A stretch of 64,000 nt of DNA from Nonomuraea thailandensis (GCF_024172165.1 NZ_JAMZEB010000001.1:558001-622000); one strand, 5' to 3'; shown: positions 8,739 to 18,235, numbered from the stretch's first letter. A program made the numbers and translations. Notes: generated by a model from the sequence alone, not told the origin.

Positions 8739-9665
8739 TCACTTCTCCAGGAGCACCCACATGTTCCCGGCGGCGGTCTTCAGCTCGTACTCCGCGACGC
8801 GCGTGAAGTCCTCCTCCCACAGCGCGCCGATCGTGAACCCGGCCGCCTCGGCCATCGCGGCCAGATCCGCGCCGTGCAGCAACACCCGGACCCGCAGATC
8901 GTGTGCCGCCGCCGCCGAGTCCGCGCCCGTGACGCGCACTCGCTCGATGGTCTCCGCCGTTCGAGTGTCGATCTCCTCGACGGTCCAGTCCACGCGCCGT
9001 CCGTCCGCGCCGTACCAGGTCGCGGAGCCGGGGCGTGTGGACAGACCGACGTGGACGAGATAGCCCCCGCCCGCCGTCAAGGAGCGGTGGACCATGCGCA
9101 GGTGGCGCTGGACCCGGGATCGGCTACCCAGGCATCTGAGGGAGTTGGCGGCGCAGTAGGCGAACGCGTAGTGGTCCGGCCTGGCGAAGTTGGCCGCATC
9201 CGTCACGAAGGTGGACAGCCGCGTGGACAGGCCGCGCCCGGCGGCCTCGTGCCGGAGCCGGTCGAGAGCCTCCTCGGAGAGGTCGATGGCGTCCAGGAGG
9301 TAGCCGGCCTCAAGCAGGTGCAGCGACAGGCGGCCCTGTCCGGCGCACACGTCGAGCACGTGCGAGCCTCGGTCCGGCGTCACGGAACGCGACCGCAGGA
9401 CGGCGAGGATGTGCCGCGCCTCCCACCGTGAAGAGCTGGCCGGGGCGGAGGCGGCGGCACCGTCGGTGGCGACGAACGCGCCGATCATGCCGCATGCGAG
9501 CAGGCCGGCGTATCCGGCCGCCGTCAGCTCATGGCTCGCGGTCAGCGCTCCCCTGATGATCGTCTGCGCCCCGTCCCGCGTGACCGCCAGGTCCCCTGAG
9601 CCTCCGGCCGCGACCCGGGAGGAGGGCACCACGACCCAGGCCCCGTCCGGCCCCAGCAGCATCAC
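8739..9665 (-). CDS. SAM-dependent class I methyltransferase with an extra N-terminal domain
   Basis: A 308-aa protein. The start is a GTG/ATG pair preceded by ggaggag on the minus strand. Residues about 95-200 form the methyltransferase core: motif I HVLDVCAGQGRLSLHLLEAG, an acidic LLDAIDLSEEAL and a post-motif region with CAANSLRCLG. The first 85 residues (VVVPSSRVAAGGSGDLAVTR region, then a helical ITASHELTAAGY-like stretch) are not part of the usual fold, and I do not recognise them. The substrate is unknown. It lies upstream of another methyltransferase gene in the same direction, separated by 179 bases. Confidence 0.8.
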   Translation of the reverse strand: MMLLGPDGAWVVVPSSRVAAGGSGDLAVTRDGAQTIIRGALTASHELTAAGYAGLLACGMIGAFVATDGAAASAPASSSRWEARHILAVLRSRSVTPDRGSHVLDVCAGQGRLSLHLLEAGYLLDAIDLSEEALDRLRHEAAGRGLSTRLSTFVTDAANFARPDHYAFAYCAANSLRCLGSRSRVQRHLRMVHRSLTAGGGYLVHVGLSTRPGSATWYGADGRRVDWTVEEIDTRTAETIERVRVTGADSAAAAHDLRVRVLLHGADLAAMAEAAGFTIGALWEEDFTRVAEYELKTAAGNMWVLLEK

Positions 9666-9844
9666 CGGCGGGCTCCTCCGGTACGCACGCCGGAGGGCAG
9701 GCCTGTCGCACGCGCCGCCCCCGCGTGTGGGAGGACGTGAGCGACGCGCATCAGCGCCCGCCGGCGGCCGGTCGCACCGATGAGCCGCCTGCGGGAATTA
9801 TCGACTCGCGGAGCACGCACGACCCGAGGACCCTAACCCTTGCC

Positions 9845-10654
9845 CTACGGGACTCTCGCGACCATGCCGAAGACGCCGGGTTCCGCGGGGTCCGGGAGGG
9901 GGTCGGGGAGGGGGTCGAAGTCCTCCTCGGGACGCCAGCCCTGGAGGGGGACGATGCCCGGATCCAGGAGCTCCAGGCCCTCCAGCCATGCGGCCATGTC
10001 CGCCCGGGTGCGGCCGACGACGGCTCCCTGGCGGGTGCGGCCGTACAGCTCACGGCCCTTCTCCGCCAGGTCTCCACTCAGCTCGCCGGGGTGGCCGTGA
10101 GAGATGGCCACGTAGCTGCCGGACACCAGCGGGTGACGGAGCTCGGCCACGATGCGGGCCGCCTCCTCATCGTCGGGGATGAAGTGCAGGACGGCCAGCA
10201 GCAGCACCCCCACCGGCTGGGTGAAGTCCAGGTGGTCGCGCAGCATGGGGTGTCCGAGGAGGGCGGCCGGGTCGCGGATGTCGGCCGGGACGACCACCGT
10301 GCCGGGGTTGTCTGCGAGCAGTGCGCGGGCATGCACGAGCACCACGGGGTCGTTGTCGACGTAGACCACCCGTGAGTTCGGCGCCGCGCGTTGGGCCACC
10401 TGATGCACGTTCTCCTGCGTCGGCAATCCGGCACCGATGTCGAGGAACTGGCGGACACCCGCCTCGACGAGAGCACGTACGGCCCGGCTCAAAAAGGCAC
10501 GGTTGGCCCTGGCGCTCTGGCGCGCGTTCGGCACGGACTGAAGCACCGCTTCGGCGGCTTGGCGATCCGCGGCGAAGTGATCCTTGCCGCCCAGCAAATA
10601 GTCGTAGATGCGCGCCGCGCTCGGCACGGTCGGGTCCACACCCGGTAGGTCCAT
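9845..10654 (-). CDS. Methyltransf_19 (DUF574) family SAM-dependent methyltransferase
   Basis: A 269-aa protein of the family that is highly expanded in actinomycetes. The diagnostic start VPSAARIYDYLLGGKDHFAADR is followed by ARANRAFLSRAVR, then motif I as FLDIGAGLPTQENVHQVAQ, the VVYVDNDPVVLVHA acidic loop and LLLAVLHFIPD. The length matches the family. Members are often found near regulatory genes, but their targets are mostly unknown. No partner gene is obvious here. Confidence 0.92.
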   Translation of the reverse strand: MDLPGVDPTVPSAARIYDYLLGGKDHFAADRQAAEAVLQSVPNARQSARANRAFLSRAVRALVEAGVRQFLDIGAGLPTQENVHQVAQRAAPNSRVVYVDNDPVVLVHARALLADNPGTVVVPADIRDPAALLGHPMLRDHLDFTQPVGVLLLAVLHFIPDDEEAARIVAELRHPLVSGSYVAISHGHPGELSGDLAEKGRELYGRTRQGAVVGRTRADMAAWLEGLELLDPGIVPLQGWRPEEDFDPLPDPLPDPAEPGVFGMVARVP

Positions 10655-10788
10655 GGACGAAAGGCTAATGGATCAAGCTCCTTTACTGGCAATTCCACAA
10701 AGGCTGGATATCGGCTCTTTCCCGACGGCCGCCCCGCCGGTCCTCACGTCGCCGCACCAGAACAGCGATGAGCTTCTCGAATTCCCGC

Positions 10789-11733
10789 TCAGTTACTGCC
10801 TCGGGCGTCGAAGAGGGGGAAGAAGCCCTCATTCGGGCCGACCTTGACGAGGGTTTCGACGACGGTGCCGCGCAGGGTCACGATGCCCACCCCCTGGCGG
10901 GTTGTGGCCAGCAGATGGTGCTCGTCGTACCAGCCGAGCACGTTTCCGCCCATCGGGCGGAAGGCCAGCTTGATCCGGGTAACGGCCTTTCCGGTGGCCG
11001 TGTCCCACACACAGGCGTACTTCTCCAGGGGCATGCAGGCGGTGACGAAGCGGCGGCCTGACGGGGTGAAGGCGCCTTGACCGTCACCGGCGGGACGGCC
11101 GCGGACGTGCCAGGTGCGCCTGACGGAGCCATCGAGGTCGTACCGGCGGATGGAGGATCTGCCGTTCTTGCCCCAGCGAACCACGACGCCCTTGCCGTCG
11201 CGCGTCCACTGGAAGCCACCGACCGTGATCAAGGCGTTCTCAATACGGACGAAACGTGGCTTCAGCGAAGGCACCTCAATGAGCGCGATGCCCTCCGAAC
11301 GGGTAGCGTCCCCGGACTTGCCGACGTCGAGCAGAAGGTGACGGCTGTCCGGGGACCAGGTGAGCCCGCCCACGCTCAGATCGTGCTGCGGCCGGCCGGG
11401 AACAACGGGGACAGGCAGCTTCACCGTGGTCGTGACACCGGTCTTACGATCCAGCAACCGCACCTGCGGGACGACCCGCGGGTCCGACGCGCTGAAAGTG
11501 GCCTGCCAGCGCTCGTCGGGAGACACACTCACGAAAAAGCCGCCGGTCGTAACGAACACCCGCTTGACCGGGTCCCAGGCCCAGGCCTTCGCGCCCGGCG
11601 CACCCTCGTGATGCCCGAGATAGGAGGTGAACTGGACCGGCCGTCCGGCCATCGTGGCCACGACGGTGGCCGAAGTGCCCGGCAACCGCCCGACGGACGG
11701 CTGAGCGGGCCCGGCCCCGAGTGCGGCCATCAC
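10789..11733 (-). CDS. WD40/TolB-like beta-propeller protein, probable frameshift at the start
   Basis: About 314 aa with repeated propeller strands: LTWSPDSRHLLLDVG, QWTRDGKGVVVRWG, AFTPSGRRFVTAC, and a blade ending CVWDTATGKAVTRI. The likely role is a secreted or membrane-anchored surface protein, but the N-terminus is uncertain. A good ribosome binding site (caggag) precedes an ATG at 11762 in another frame (MIVTMGV...). One extra base near 11745 would join it to AVAVMAALGAGPAQP and make a signal peptide. So either a real frameshift or a one-base sequence error lies there. The start given (GTG 11733) is the first in-frame start after that point. Confidence 0.65.
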   Translation of the reverse strand: MMAALGAGPAQPSVGRLPGTSATVVATMAGRPVQFTSYLGHHEGAPGAKAWAWDPVKRVFVTTGGFFVSVSPDERWQATFSASDPRVVPQVRLLDRKTGVTTTVKLPVPVVPGRPQHDLSVGGLTWSPDSRHLLLDVGKSGDATRSEGIALIEVPSLKPRFVRIENALITVGGFQWTRDGKGVVVRWGKNGRSSIRRYDLDGSVRRTWHVRGRPAGDGQGAFTPSGRRFVTACMPLEKYACVWDTATGKAVTRIKLAFRPMGGNVLGWYDEHHLLATTRQGVGIVTLRGTVVETLVKVGPNEGFFPLFDARGSN

Positions 11734-11989
11734 GGCTACGGCACACCCATAGTGACGATCATTTCGACTCCTGTCAGATAGACAACGAACTTTGACAAAT
11801 GCCTTGAGAGACCGCACCGTCGAATCGAAAAGTGGCGGTGCAGCGGCTGTCATTGGCAGAAATGAGCGCTGCCGCGATTTCACGCCACTCCGGGAACCTA
11901 CGACGGCCGCCGAGGCGATCGACAACCCTCGGGCCGTCCGCACCCACGCGACCGTGACATCGCCTGCGGCCAACCGTCCTTGGTGGGAG

Positions 11990-12479
11990 CCGGGCGCGCT
12001 CTCACCACCGCCGAGGTGGACCAGCCTCCCCCAAGGTAGGCACAGCTTGCCGCGTGGACGATGATCTCGTGGCGGATTCCGTCGTCGCCGTCCGGTAGAT
12101 GCCCACGTCTGGCCGGCCGAGCAGATCCGGCATGCCTTGCTCCACCTTGACGCCCTGTCCGGCCTTGACACCACGGTGTAGAGGGCGGCTCGCGGGCGAG
12201 GCGGCGGGGCGCCTTCCTGAAGGATCAGCCGCAGCCCGGGGGACTCACCGTCGGCCGCCCCTGGTGGGCGCCGCCGGCATGCTGTACCACCGTGAAGCAG
12301 AAGGGCGCAGCCAGGCCGAGGGCGGAGGCACCGGCCGCACGTGGCACCACCGGACGGCGCCGACGGGCGAAACGGGGCAGGCCATGGGGGGTGAGCAGCC
12401 GTTCCTTCGCTGGGAGCAGGACCTCTGGAGTGCTCTGCCGCACCTCTGAGCGCAGGTCCCTGACCCAGGTCGAGATCAT
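11990..12479 (-). pseudogene. Degraded CU044_5270-family protein gene
   Basis: The minus strand starts MISTWVRDLRSEVRQSTPEV and LLPAKERLLT, the typical N-terminus of the CU044_5270 family (a short cytoplasmic part, a membrane helix, then an extracytoplasmic domain). A helix-like segment follows and then the frame fails. Near 12175-11995 a C-terminal piece appears (VKVEQGMPDLLGRPDVGIYR, then, one frame over, GIRHEIIVHAA and AYLGGGWSTSAVV). The middle is deleted. It sits directly after an ECF sigma remnant, the same order as the intact pair near 52.2-53.7 kb. Confidence 0.6.
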
Positions 12480-12780
12480 TTTGCGAGGTCTCCTCCCCCA
12501 CCTCGGTCGGGTCGCTACCACCCAGAGCGTGGACTACCCCGCGACGGGCGCGAGACAGGCGCGAGCGCACCGAGCCGATGAGCACCGACAGCGCCTGGGC
12601 CACCTCCTCATCGGTCAGGTCACCTCGGGCGATCAGCAGCAGAACGCCACGCTCGCCACACCCCGGCTTCGCCGGCGCAGGCGATCCGTTCCCTGTTCGC
12701 CAGGGCCGAGACCCTGGCGACCACCGAGCCGCCGGACGGCGTAGCGGTGCAGCACGGAATTCTCGCCATTCATGCCGCTG
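12480..12780 (-). pseudogene. Degraded ECF sigma factor gene
   Basis: The minus strand retains an N-terminal scrap (NSVLHRYAVRRLGG) and a convincing region 4: LLLIARGDLTDEEVAQALSV, then GSVRSRLSRARRGV. The region between, which would hold the -10 recognition helix, is deleted and the frames do not join. It overlaps the start of the CU044_5270 remnant, as in functional pairs. Confidence 0.6.
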
Positions 12781-12884
12781 AATCGAGCCACGCCTGATCG
12801 ATCAGGGCCGTCAGCCCTGGCACAGCCACTACTGTCCGACACCTCGACGGCATCGGCGCGAACGTCGCCGGCCGAACGCACGCG

Positions 12885-14381
12885 GTGGGGGAATCCGTGC
12901 CGGAGAAGGCTCAGGTGACCTTCCGCGTCCTGGGGCCGCTGGCGATCAAGGTCGCGAGCCAGGAGGTCCCGACACTCGCCGGCAAGCACCCGAGTCCTGC
13001 TCTCTGCGCTCCTGCTGAGAGCCCACGACCCCGGTTTCCACGGCGGAGATGTCCGACTGCATCTGGAGCGGCGCGCCCCCGCCAACGCGCGCGCCGCGGT
13101 GCGGACCGCTGTCGCCCGGCTGCGTACCGCGCTCCAGGTGCCCGATCTGATCGTCGCCCGGCGCGACGGCTAGCGATCAGGGTGTCCGAATCCACGCTGG
13201 ACCTGCATCGTTTCCGCGATCTGGTCATACGGGCGTAGGCGATCACGCGTAGCGGTCCGGCCGCTCAGGCACCGCTGCTGCGCCAGACTCTGGCCTTGTG
13301 GCGGGGCCCCGTACTCGAGAACGTGCCTTTCGAGAGGTTTCGGAGCCTGGCCGCGCAGAGCCTCGGCAAGGAACGGCTCAACGCGATGGAACGCCGGATC
13401 GACGCTGAGCTGTCCCTCGGCCAGCACCGGCAGATGCTGGCCGAACTGCGCGCGCTCACAGCCGAGCACCCGCTGCACGAGCGCCGATGGGGTGGCTGAT
13501 GGCCGCGCTGCATCAAAGTGGCCGGCACGCGGAGGCCCCGGAGGCGTTCCGGCTGCTGCGCCGGGGGATGGACACGGTGCCGATCGTGGTCGTGTGCGGC
13601 GCGCCGGAAACGGGGAAGACGGCGTTCGCCGTCCACGTGGCGCACCGGCTCCGCACTGCCTTTCCTGACGGTCAGTGGTTCGTCCGGCTCAGCACGTCCG
13701 ACGGACATCCTCGCACCCTCGCGGACGTCCTGGCCGTGATGCTGATCACCGCCGGCATCGAGCAGGCGGACATTCCCGAGGGCCTGGGCGCACGGGCGGC
13801 ACGACTGCGCGCGCTGCTGGTGCTGGACGACGCCCGCGTTCTGACGCTCGAGCCGCTGAGCCAGGACGAAGCCGTGGGCCTGCTCTCCAGGTTGATCGGC
13901 CCGGCGACTCCGCACGGGATGCTGACCGAGATCTCCCGGCTCTGCGACGATCTCTCTGGCCCTACGCCTGACCGCGATCAACATGATGGGCCGCTCCCCC
14001 ACCGAGCGGGCGCGCTACCTCGCCGGGCTGCGCTCGCGGGATCGGCTCTGCCTGCTCACGGTGCCAGGTGATCGGGCAACGGCGGTACGCGCTTCGCTCG
14101 ACCGTTCCTACGAGTCGCTGCCTGCGTCCGCTCGGCGGCTCTTCCGCCTGCTGCCGCTCCTGCCAGATGACGACTGCACCCCGGAGGCTGTCGCGGCGAT
14201 GCTCGAGGGGCCGCCGCACGAGGCCGAGTTTCTGCTCGAGACGATTGTGGCAGCCCATCTGGTGCGCAGGCAGGCTCCGGGCCGTCTGCGCGCCGGTCCC
14301 CTCCTGCGTCTCTACGCGCGCGAGCGGCTGGCTGATGAGGAGATGTCCGCCGCTCAGCCCGTCTCCTCATCATGGAGGTGA
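12885..14381 (+). pseudogene. Decayed SARP/AfsR-type transcriptional regulator
   Basis: The pieces of one protein lie in order in different frames: an OmpR-type DNA-binding start (VTFRVLGPLAIKV), TAVARLRTALQVPDL, the bacterial transcriptional activator domain (LRQTLALWRGPVLENVPFER, then RIDAELSLGQHRQMLAELR), an NTPase part with a P-loop-like GAPETGKTAFAVHVA, DGQWFVRLS and ALLVLDDAR, and a C-terminal AINMMGRSPTERARYLAGL. There are several frameshifts and stops, and part of the NB-ARC region is missing. An intact member would be about 600-1000 aa and act as a pathway activator, so a lost secondary-metabolism regulator is likely. Confidence 0.75.
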
Positions 14382-14502
14382 GGAGGACGCTCGCAGAACG
14401 GAGCGGCACGGCCGCCGAAGGGCCGCCGTGGCGAGGGGACGGCGCCAGGCATCGATCAACATCCAATACCGATGTGACCACCGAACAGCCCAGGGTGCGG
14501 CG

Positions 14503-14892
14503 ATGAGCAGAGATCCGGCGCTCTCCGGCGTTCGCAGGCTCAGATGGCGCCTGGCGGCGGTGTCGCTGACGCTCGCGACCCCCACAGCTGTCCATCTGAC
14601 CATGGGGCTGTCCTGGGTCTGGACACCGTCCATGCCGCTTCCGCTGCTCCGAGCGGTGACCGCCGCCGGCCTGCTCGACGCATGGTTGCTCGTGGACCTT
14701 CTCACCGCGTCAGGCGTCCTGGGCGCGGCCGCTGTGGCGATGCTCGCGGCGAAGGAACGGGGGCTGGGAGTGCTAGTGATCGCCGGGGTGTCGGCGGCCA
14801 GCCTCACCGCGGCCCTCAGTGGAGGAGGGTGGCTCCCGGCAACGTACGGCCTGGCGTATGCGGCGTCGGCGGCCATCATGGCCCGCAGGTAG
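14503..14892 (+). CDS. Small integral membrane protein, unknown function
   Basis: A 129-aa protein starting MSRDPALSGVRRLRWRL. Three to four hydrophobic segments are visible (LAAVSLTLATPTAVHLTMGL, LLRAVTAAGLLDAWLLVDLL, GVLGAAAVAMLAA and LVIAGVSAASLTAALSG). It ends by overlapping the convergent response regulator gene by 17 bases. No family is recognised. The reading frame has the expected third-position GC, so it is probably real, but it follows a pseudogene and may be a remnant itself. Confidence 0.5.
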   Translation: MSRDPALSGVRRLRWRLAAVSLTLATPTAVHLTMGLSWVWTPSMPLPLLRAVTAAGLLDAWLLVDLLTASGVLGAAAVAMLAAKERGLGVLVIAGVSAASLTAALSGGGWLPATYGLAYAASAAIMARR

Positions 14893-15547
14893 CGCGCCAT
14901 CCCTCGGCCAGCCCGCTCTCCTGCGCCAGGATGGCCGCCTGGACCCGGGAGCGCAACTTGAGCTTGGACAGCACCTTCGACACATGAGTCTTCACGGTGG
15001 TCTCGCTGATGAAGAGCGTGGCCGCGATCTGCGCGTTGGACAGGCCCCTGCTGAGGCAGACTAAAACCTCACGCTCCCGCTCGGTGAGCTCGTCGAGGTT
15101 CAGCACGGGCTTGGCGGCGGGCGGCTTCAGCGAGGCGAACTCCTTGATCAGCTTACGGGTGACCTGCGGGTCGAGCACACCCTCGCCCGCGGCGACCCGG
15201 TGCACGGCATCCACCAGGTTGCCCGCCTCCACCGTCTTGAGCAGGAAGCCCGCGGCACCCGCACGGAGCGCCGCGTAGACGTACTCGTCGAGGTCGAACG
15301 TGGTGAGTACGAGCACCTGGCACAGCCGCTCGGCGACCAGCTCGCGAGTGGCGGTGATGCCGTCCATCCCGGGCATCCGCAGGTCCATCAGCACCACGTC
15401 CGGCCGCAGCACCCGGGCCTGGCGGATGGCGGACGCACCGTCGGCAACCTCGCCCACCACCTCGATGTCGGCCGCGCCGCCCAGGAGCAGCACCAGCCCG
15501 GCACGTATCGCCGCGTGGTCGTCCGCTACCAGAACCCTGACCGTCAT
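14876..15547 (-). CDS. NarL/LuxR-family response regulator
   Basis: A 223-aa cytoplasmic transcription factor. The receiver domain has acidic residues ADDH near 8-11 and the phosphoacceptor Asp55 in VVLMDLRMPG; the conserved lysine is in FLLKTVEAG. The C-terminal GerE/LuxR helix-turn-helix is LTEREREVLVCLSRGLSNAQ with SETTVKTHVSKVLSKL. It overlaps the upstream kinase gene by 4 bases (ATGA), so the two form one operon and a cognate pair. The targets are not evident from the neighbours. Confidence 0.95.
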   Translation of the reverse strand: MTVRVLVADDHAAIRAGLVLLLGGAADIEVVGEVADGASAIRQARVLRPDVVLMDLRMPGMDGITATRELVAERLCQVLVLTTFDLDEYVYAALRAGAAGFLLKTVEAGNLVDAVHRVAAGEGVLDPQVTRKLIKEFASLKPPAAKPVLNLDELTEREREVLVCLSRGLSNAQIAATLFISETTVKTHVSKVLSKLKLRSRVQAAILAQESGLAEGWRATCGP

Positions 15548-16722
15548 GGTCTGGCCTGCATGATGGGCAGAACCGCGCGCACCAGCCAGCCCGCGTCCGA
15601 CGGACCGGCGGCGAGAGAACCCCCGAGAGCCGCCGCGCGCTCCCGCATGTTGAGCAATCCGGTCCCGGTGCCGTCACCGCTCGCGGACGGGGCGGGCAGC
15701 TCGTTCACCACCTCGACGGTGAGCGAACCACCAACAAGCCGAACCTCCACCCGTGCCCGCGCCTGCGGTGCGTGTTTCATCGCGTTGGTCAGCGCCTCCT
15801 GGGCGATCCGGTACGCGGTGAGGTTGACCGCGGCGGGCAGGGTCACCGATTCGTCGATGTCCGAACGTACCTCGATGTCCATCCCGCTCGCTCGCGCCGA
15901 TTCCACCAGGCTGGACAGTTCGGAGAGCCCTGCCGGGGCGAGGGTCTCGTCTGTGCCGCTCCCGTCGGCGCGCAGCAGCCCGATCATCGTGCGCATCTCC
16001 TCCAGCGCGCGGACACTGTTCTCCCGTACGGAGGTCAGCACCGACCGCGTCGGCTCCGGGGAGGCGTTGCCGGTCGACAGCACGGCTTCGGACTGAATGG
16101 CAATCGCGGACAGGTGCCCGGCGATCACATCGTGCAGGTCTCGCGCCATCCTCGCGCGCTCCGCGGCGATCGCGGCCCGCTGGCCCAGCTCGCTGATCCT
16201 CGCCAGCTGCATGGCGCTCCGGCGCTCGGCGCCAGCGATCTCCTTGTGCTGCCGGATGTTCGTCGCCCACCACAAGGGGATGACGAGGAAGGGCAACACC
16301 GCCAGCCCGGTCACGAGAGCCGTCCGGAGATCCGGCGTGAACATCATCATGACCACGACCGACGCGATCGTGATGGCCGCCGTGATCGGGACCATGTCCC
16401 GGCTGAGCCGCCGCGGGCCGTACAGGGTCGCCGCGTAGAGCAGATCGGCGAACACGATCAGCACCGCCATGCTCGCGCCGAACACGCTGTCGGCGGCCAG
16501 CAGCACGAACCCGACGGACAGGGCCGTCATGGGCGCTCGCCGCCGGAACAACTCCACGGCACAGATGGCCCCGAACAGGACGGGATGCAGCCATCCCGGC
16601 GGTGTGAGGCCGGTCTCGAACAGCGGAGACCAGCCAAGCGCATGCAGGAGAAGGCCGATCCCGACCGAGCTAGCGGTGATGGCCACATCCTGCTGCCACT
16701 CCGGCAGATCCCTCAGCCGCAT
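15544..16722 (-). CDS. HisKA_3-type membrane sensor histidine kinase
   Basis: A 392-aa kinase from the ATG of MRLRDLPEWQQDV; no clear ribosome binding site is seen, and the frame is open upstream to 16848, so a GTG start a few codons earlier is possible. There are four to five membrane helices in the first 170 residues. The dimerisation/phosphoacceptor helix has the histidine in MARDLHDVIAGHLSAIAI. The ATPase domain has an N-box AYRIAQEALTNAMKHA and a G-box GTGTGLLNMRERAAALGG. No extracytoplasmic sensor domain is present, so it probably senses through the membrane, like DesK-type kinases. It phosphorylates the co-transcribed NarL-type regulator. Confidence 0.92.
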   Translation of the reverse strand: MRLRDLPEWQQDVAITASSVGIGLLLHALGWSPLFETGLTPPGWLHPVLFGAICAVELFRRRAPMTALSVGFVLLAADSVFGASMAVLIVFADLLYAATLYGPRRLSRDMVPITAAITIASVVVMMMFTPDLRTALVTGLAVLPFLVIPLWWATNIRQHKEIAGAERRSAMQLARISELGQRAAIAAERARMARDLHDVIAGHLSAIAIQSEAVLSTGNASPEPTRSVLTSVRENSVRALEEMRTMIGLLRADGSGTDETLAPAGLSELSSLVESARASGMDIEVRSDIDESVTLPAAVNLTAYRIAQEALTNAMKHAPQARARVEVRLVGGSLTVEVVNELPAPSASGDGTGTGLLNMRERAAALGGSLAAGPSDAGWLVRAVLPIMQARP

Positions 16723-16957
16723 GGTCGTGCGCGTGGCGCGAGGTAGCACAGGTACATCCCAGCACAGCCGGTCATGGGGCACATCATACGAAGTGATGAG
16801 ACGTACTCGTCCGACTCTCCGATGGGAGCCACGAGCCGGCGCGACCATACTTCTCTACTGGTCACCAAGGGGATCGTGGCGGAAACACCCGTGAGCATGC
16901 CGGCTCGCCGAGGGGATCCGCCCACGGTCGCAGACGCCGTCGAATCAGGAGCTAGGC

Positions 16958-17185
16958 ATGACCGGGAACATCGAGAAAAGCGAGAAGGACGGCGGCCGCA
17001 AGTGGGCGCCGTGGTACGTCTACGCAGTGCTGATCATCGGCGGCAACTACATCAAACAAAGCTTGCTCGAGGACGCGCCGGTGTTCATCAATGTGATTGC
17101 GACCGCGATAGTCGCGGGGGTCATCTTCCTTCTCGTCACGGCGGTCTACCGCAGCATCTTTGCACGCGGGCGGCGGTCGCTCTGA
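16958..17185 (+). CDS. Small two-helix membrane protein
   Basis: A 75-aa protein, MTGNIEKSEKDGGRKWAPWY, with aggag nine bases before the ATG. It has two probable membrane helices (YVYAVLIIGGNYI and NVIATAIVAGVIFLLVTAVY) and a basic C-terminus. It is divergent from the histidine kinase gene across 235 bases. No family is recognised; an accessory to the kinase is possible but unproven. Confidence 0.6.
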   Translation: MTGNIEKSEKDGGRKWAPWYVYAVLIIGGNYIKQSLLEDAPVFINVIATAIVAGVIFLLVTAVYRSIFARGRRSL

Positions 17186-17280
17186 TGACCGTCCGGTAGC
17201 CCGGAGTGTCTTGTTAACTGCGACCATGCGGGTCGCCGGGCCAGTCGGAGCGAGGCCAATGTGGATCAGCAGGCGGCGGA

Positions 17281-18235
17281 GAGCAATAGTCAAGACCTGT
17301 GGATCATGAGTCCTAGGCGGCTGTCGGGACGGGTGATTCTGTCGGGCGCTTGACGAGTTTGCCGTTGATGAAGGTGGCTCCGGCGCGGACCAGGGCGACC
17401 AGGTGGGCGCCGTTGACCGCGCGCCAGCGGGACTGAGCGGACTCGATCAGTTTGAAGGCCATGGCCAGGCCGGCGGCGCGGGATCTGGGCCCCTTGGTGA
17501 CCTTGGTGCGGTGCCGGACGGTGGCGAAGGTGGATTCGATCGGGTTGGTGGTGCGCAGGTGCCGCCAGTGCTCGGCCGGGTAGTCGTAGAAGACCAGCAG
17601 TTCCTCGACGTCGTCGGTGACCTTGGCGGCGGCCTTGGGAAACTTGGCGCCGTAGGCGGCCTGGAAGGCGGTGACCGCGGCCAGCGCGTGGTCCTTGCTC
17701 TCGGCGTTCCAGATCTCCGCGAGAGCCTTCTTCGCGCCGGGGTGGGCCGACTTGGGGAGTGCTCCGAGCACGTTGGCGATTTTGTGAAGCCGTCAAGAAA
17801 TAGGCTGTCGATTTCCGTAGTTCGCCTGGTCGAGGGACTATGACGAGGCCCAGAAAGGGCGGCAGGGGCTCTTGCTGCACTTGCGTGGCATTGCTCAGCA
17901 CATAGGGGCCGGAGGGGACGTCCTCGGGCCATCGCCTGACAGGTGACACGCCGACAAGCTGCTTCTTGACGGATCCTGTGAAACCAGCACCTCTGCGCTT
18001 TGGTCTGCGGAAACACCTCGGCCAGCGCGGACCAGAAGCCGAGCGCGCCGTCCCCGATGGCAAGCACCGGGGCGCGCATGCCGCGCCGGGCGCAATCGCG
18101 CAGCAGATCGGCCCAGGATTCGGTCGATTCGCGGTAGCCGTCGGTGAGCGCGACGAGTTCCTTGCGGCCGTCGGCGCGCACTCCGATCAGCACCAGCAGG
18201 CAGAGTTTGTGCTCCTGGAGCCGGATGTTGACGTG
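17281..18235 (-). pseudogene. IS256-family transposase, 3' part, split by an intron and a MITE
   Basis: The minus strand continues the transposase from HVNIRLQEHKLCLLV through LAIGDGALGFWSAL (catalytic Asp) to TNPIESTFATVRHRTK (catalytic Glu) and the stop at 17313. It closely matches the intact copy at 47.3-48.6 kb. A terminal inverted repeat, gagcaatagtcaagacctgt and on to ggatc, lies at 17281-17305 and matches the intact element's right end. The coding part is broken at WFHK by a 188-bp insertion (17789-17976) and upstream by the group II intron. The 5' fragment of the gene is at 21853-22050. Confidence 0.85.
17789..17976. mobile_element. MITE-like 188-bp insertion inside the IS256 transposase gene
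   Basis: The transposase sequence is interrupted between the codons for WFH and KIANV. The insert begins cgtcaagaaataggctgtcg (17791-17810) and ends with the reverse complement of a similar sequence (cgacaagctgcttcttgacg, 17952-17971), giving imperfect inverted repeats of about 20 bp. The 6-bp direct repeat tgtgaa (17783-17788 and 17977-17982) flanks it, consistent with target duplication. The insert is too short to code for a transposase. Confidence 0.7.

Noticed and set aside
12604..13085. Minus-strand 150-codon frame as a separate gene
   Set aside because: Only its last part matches the ECF sigma remnant; the rest is antisense to the SARP remnant.
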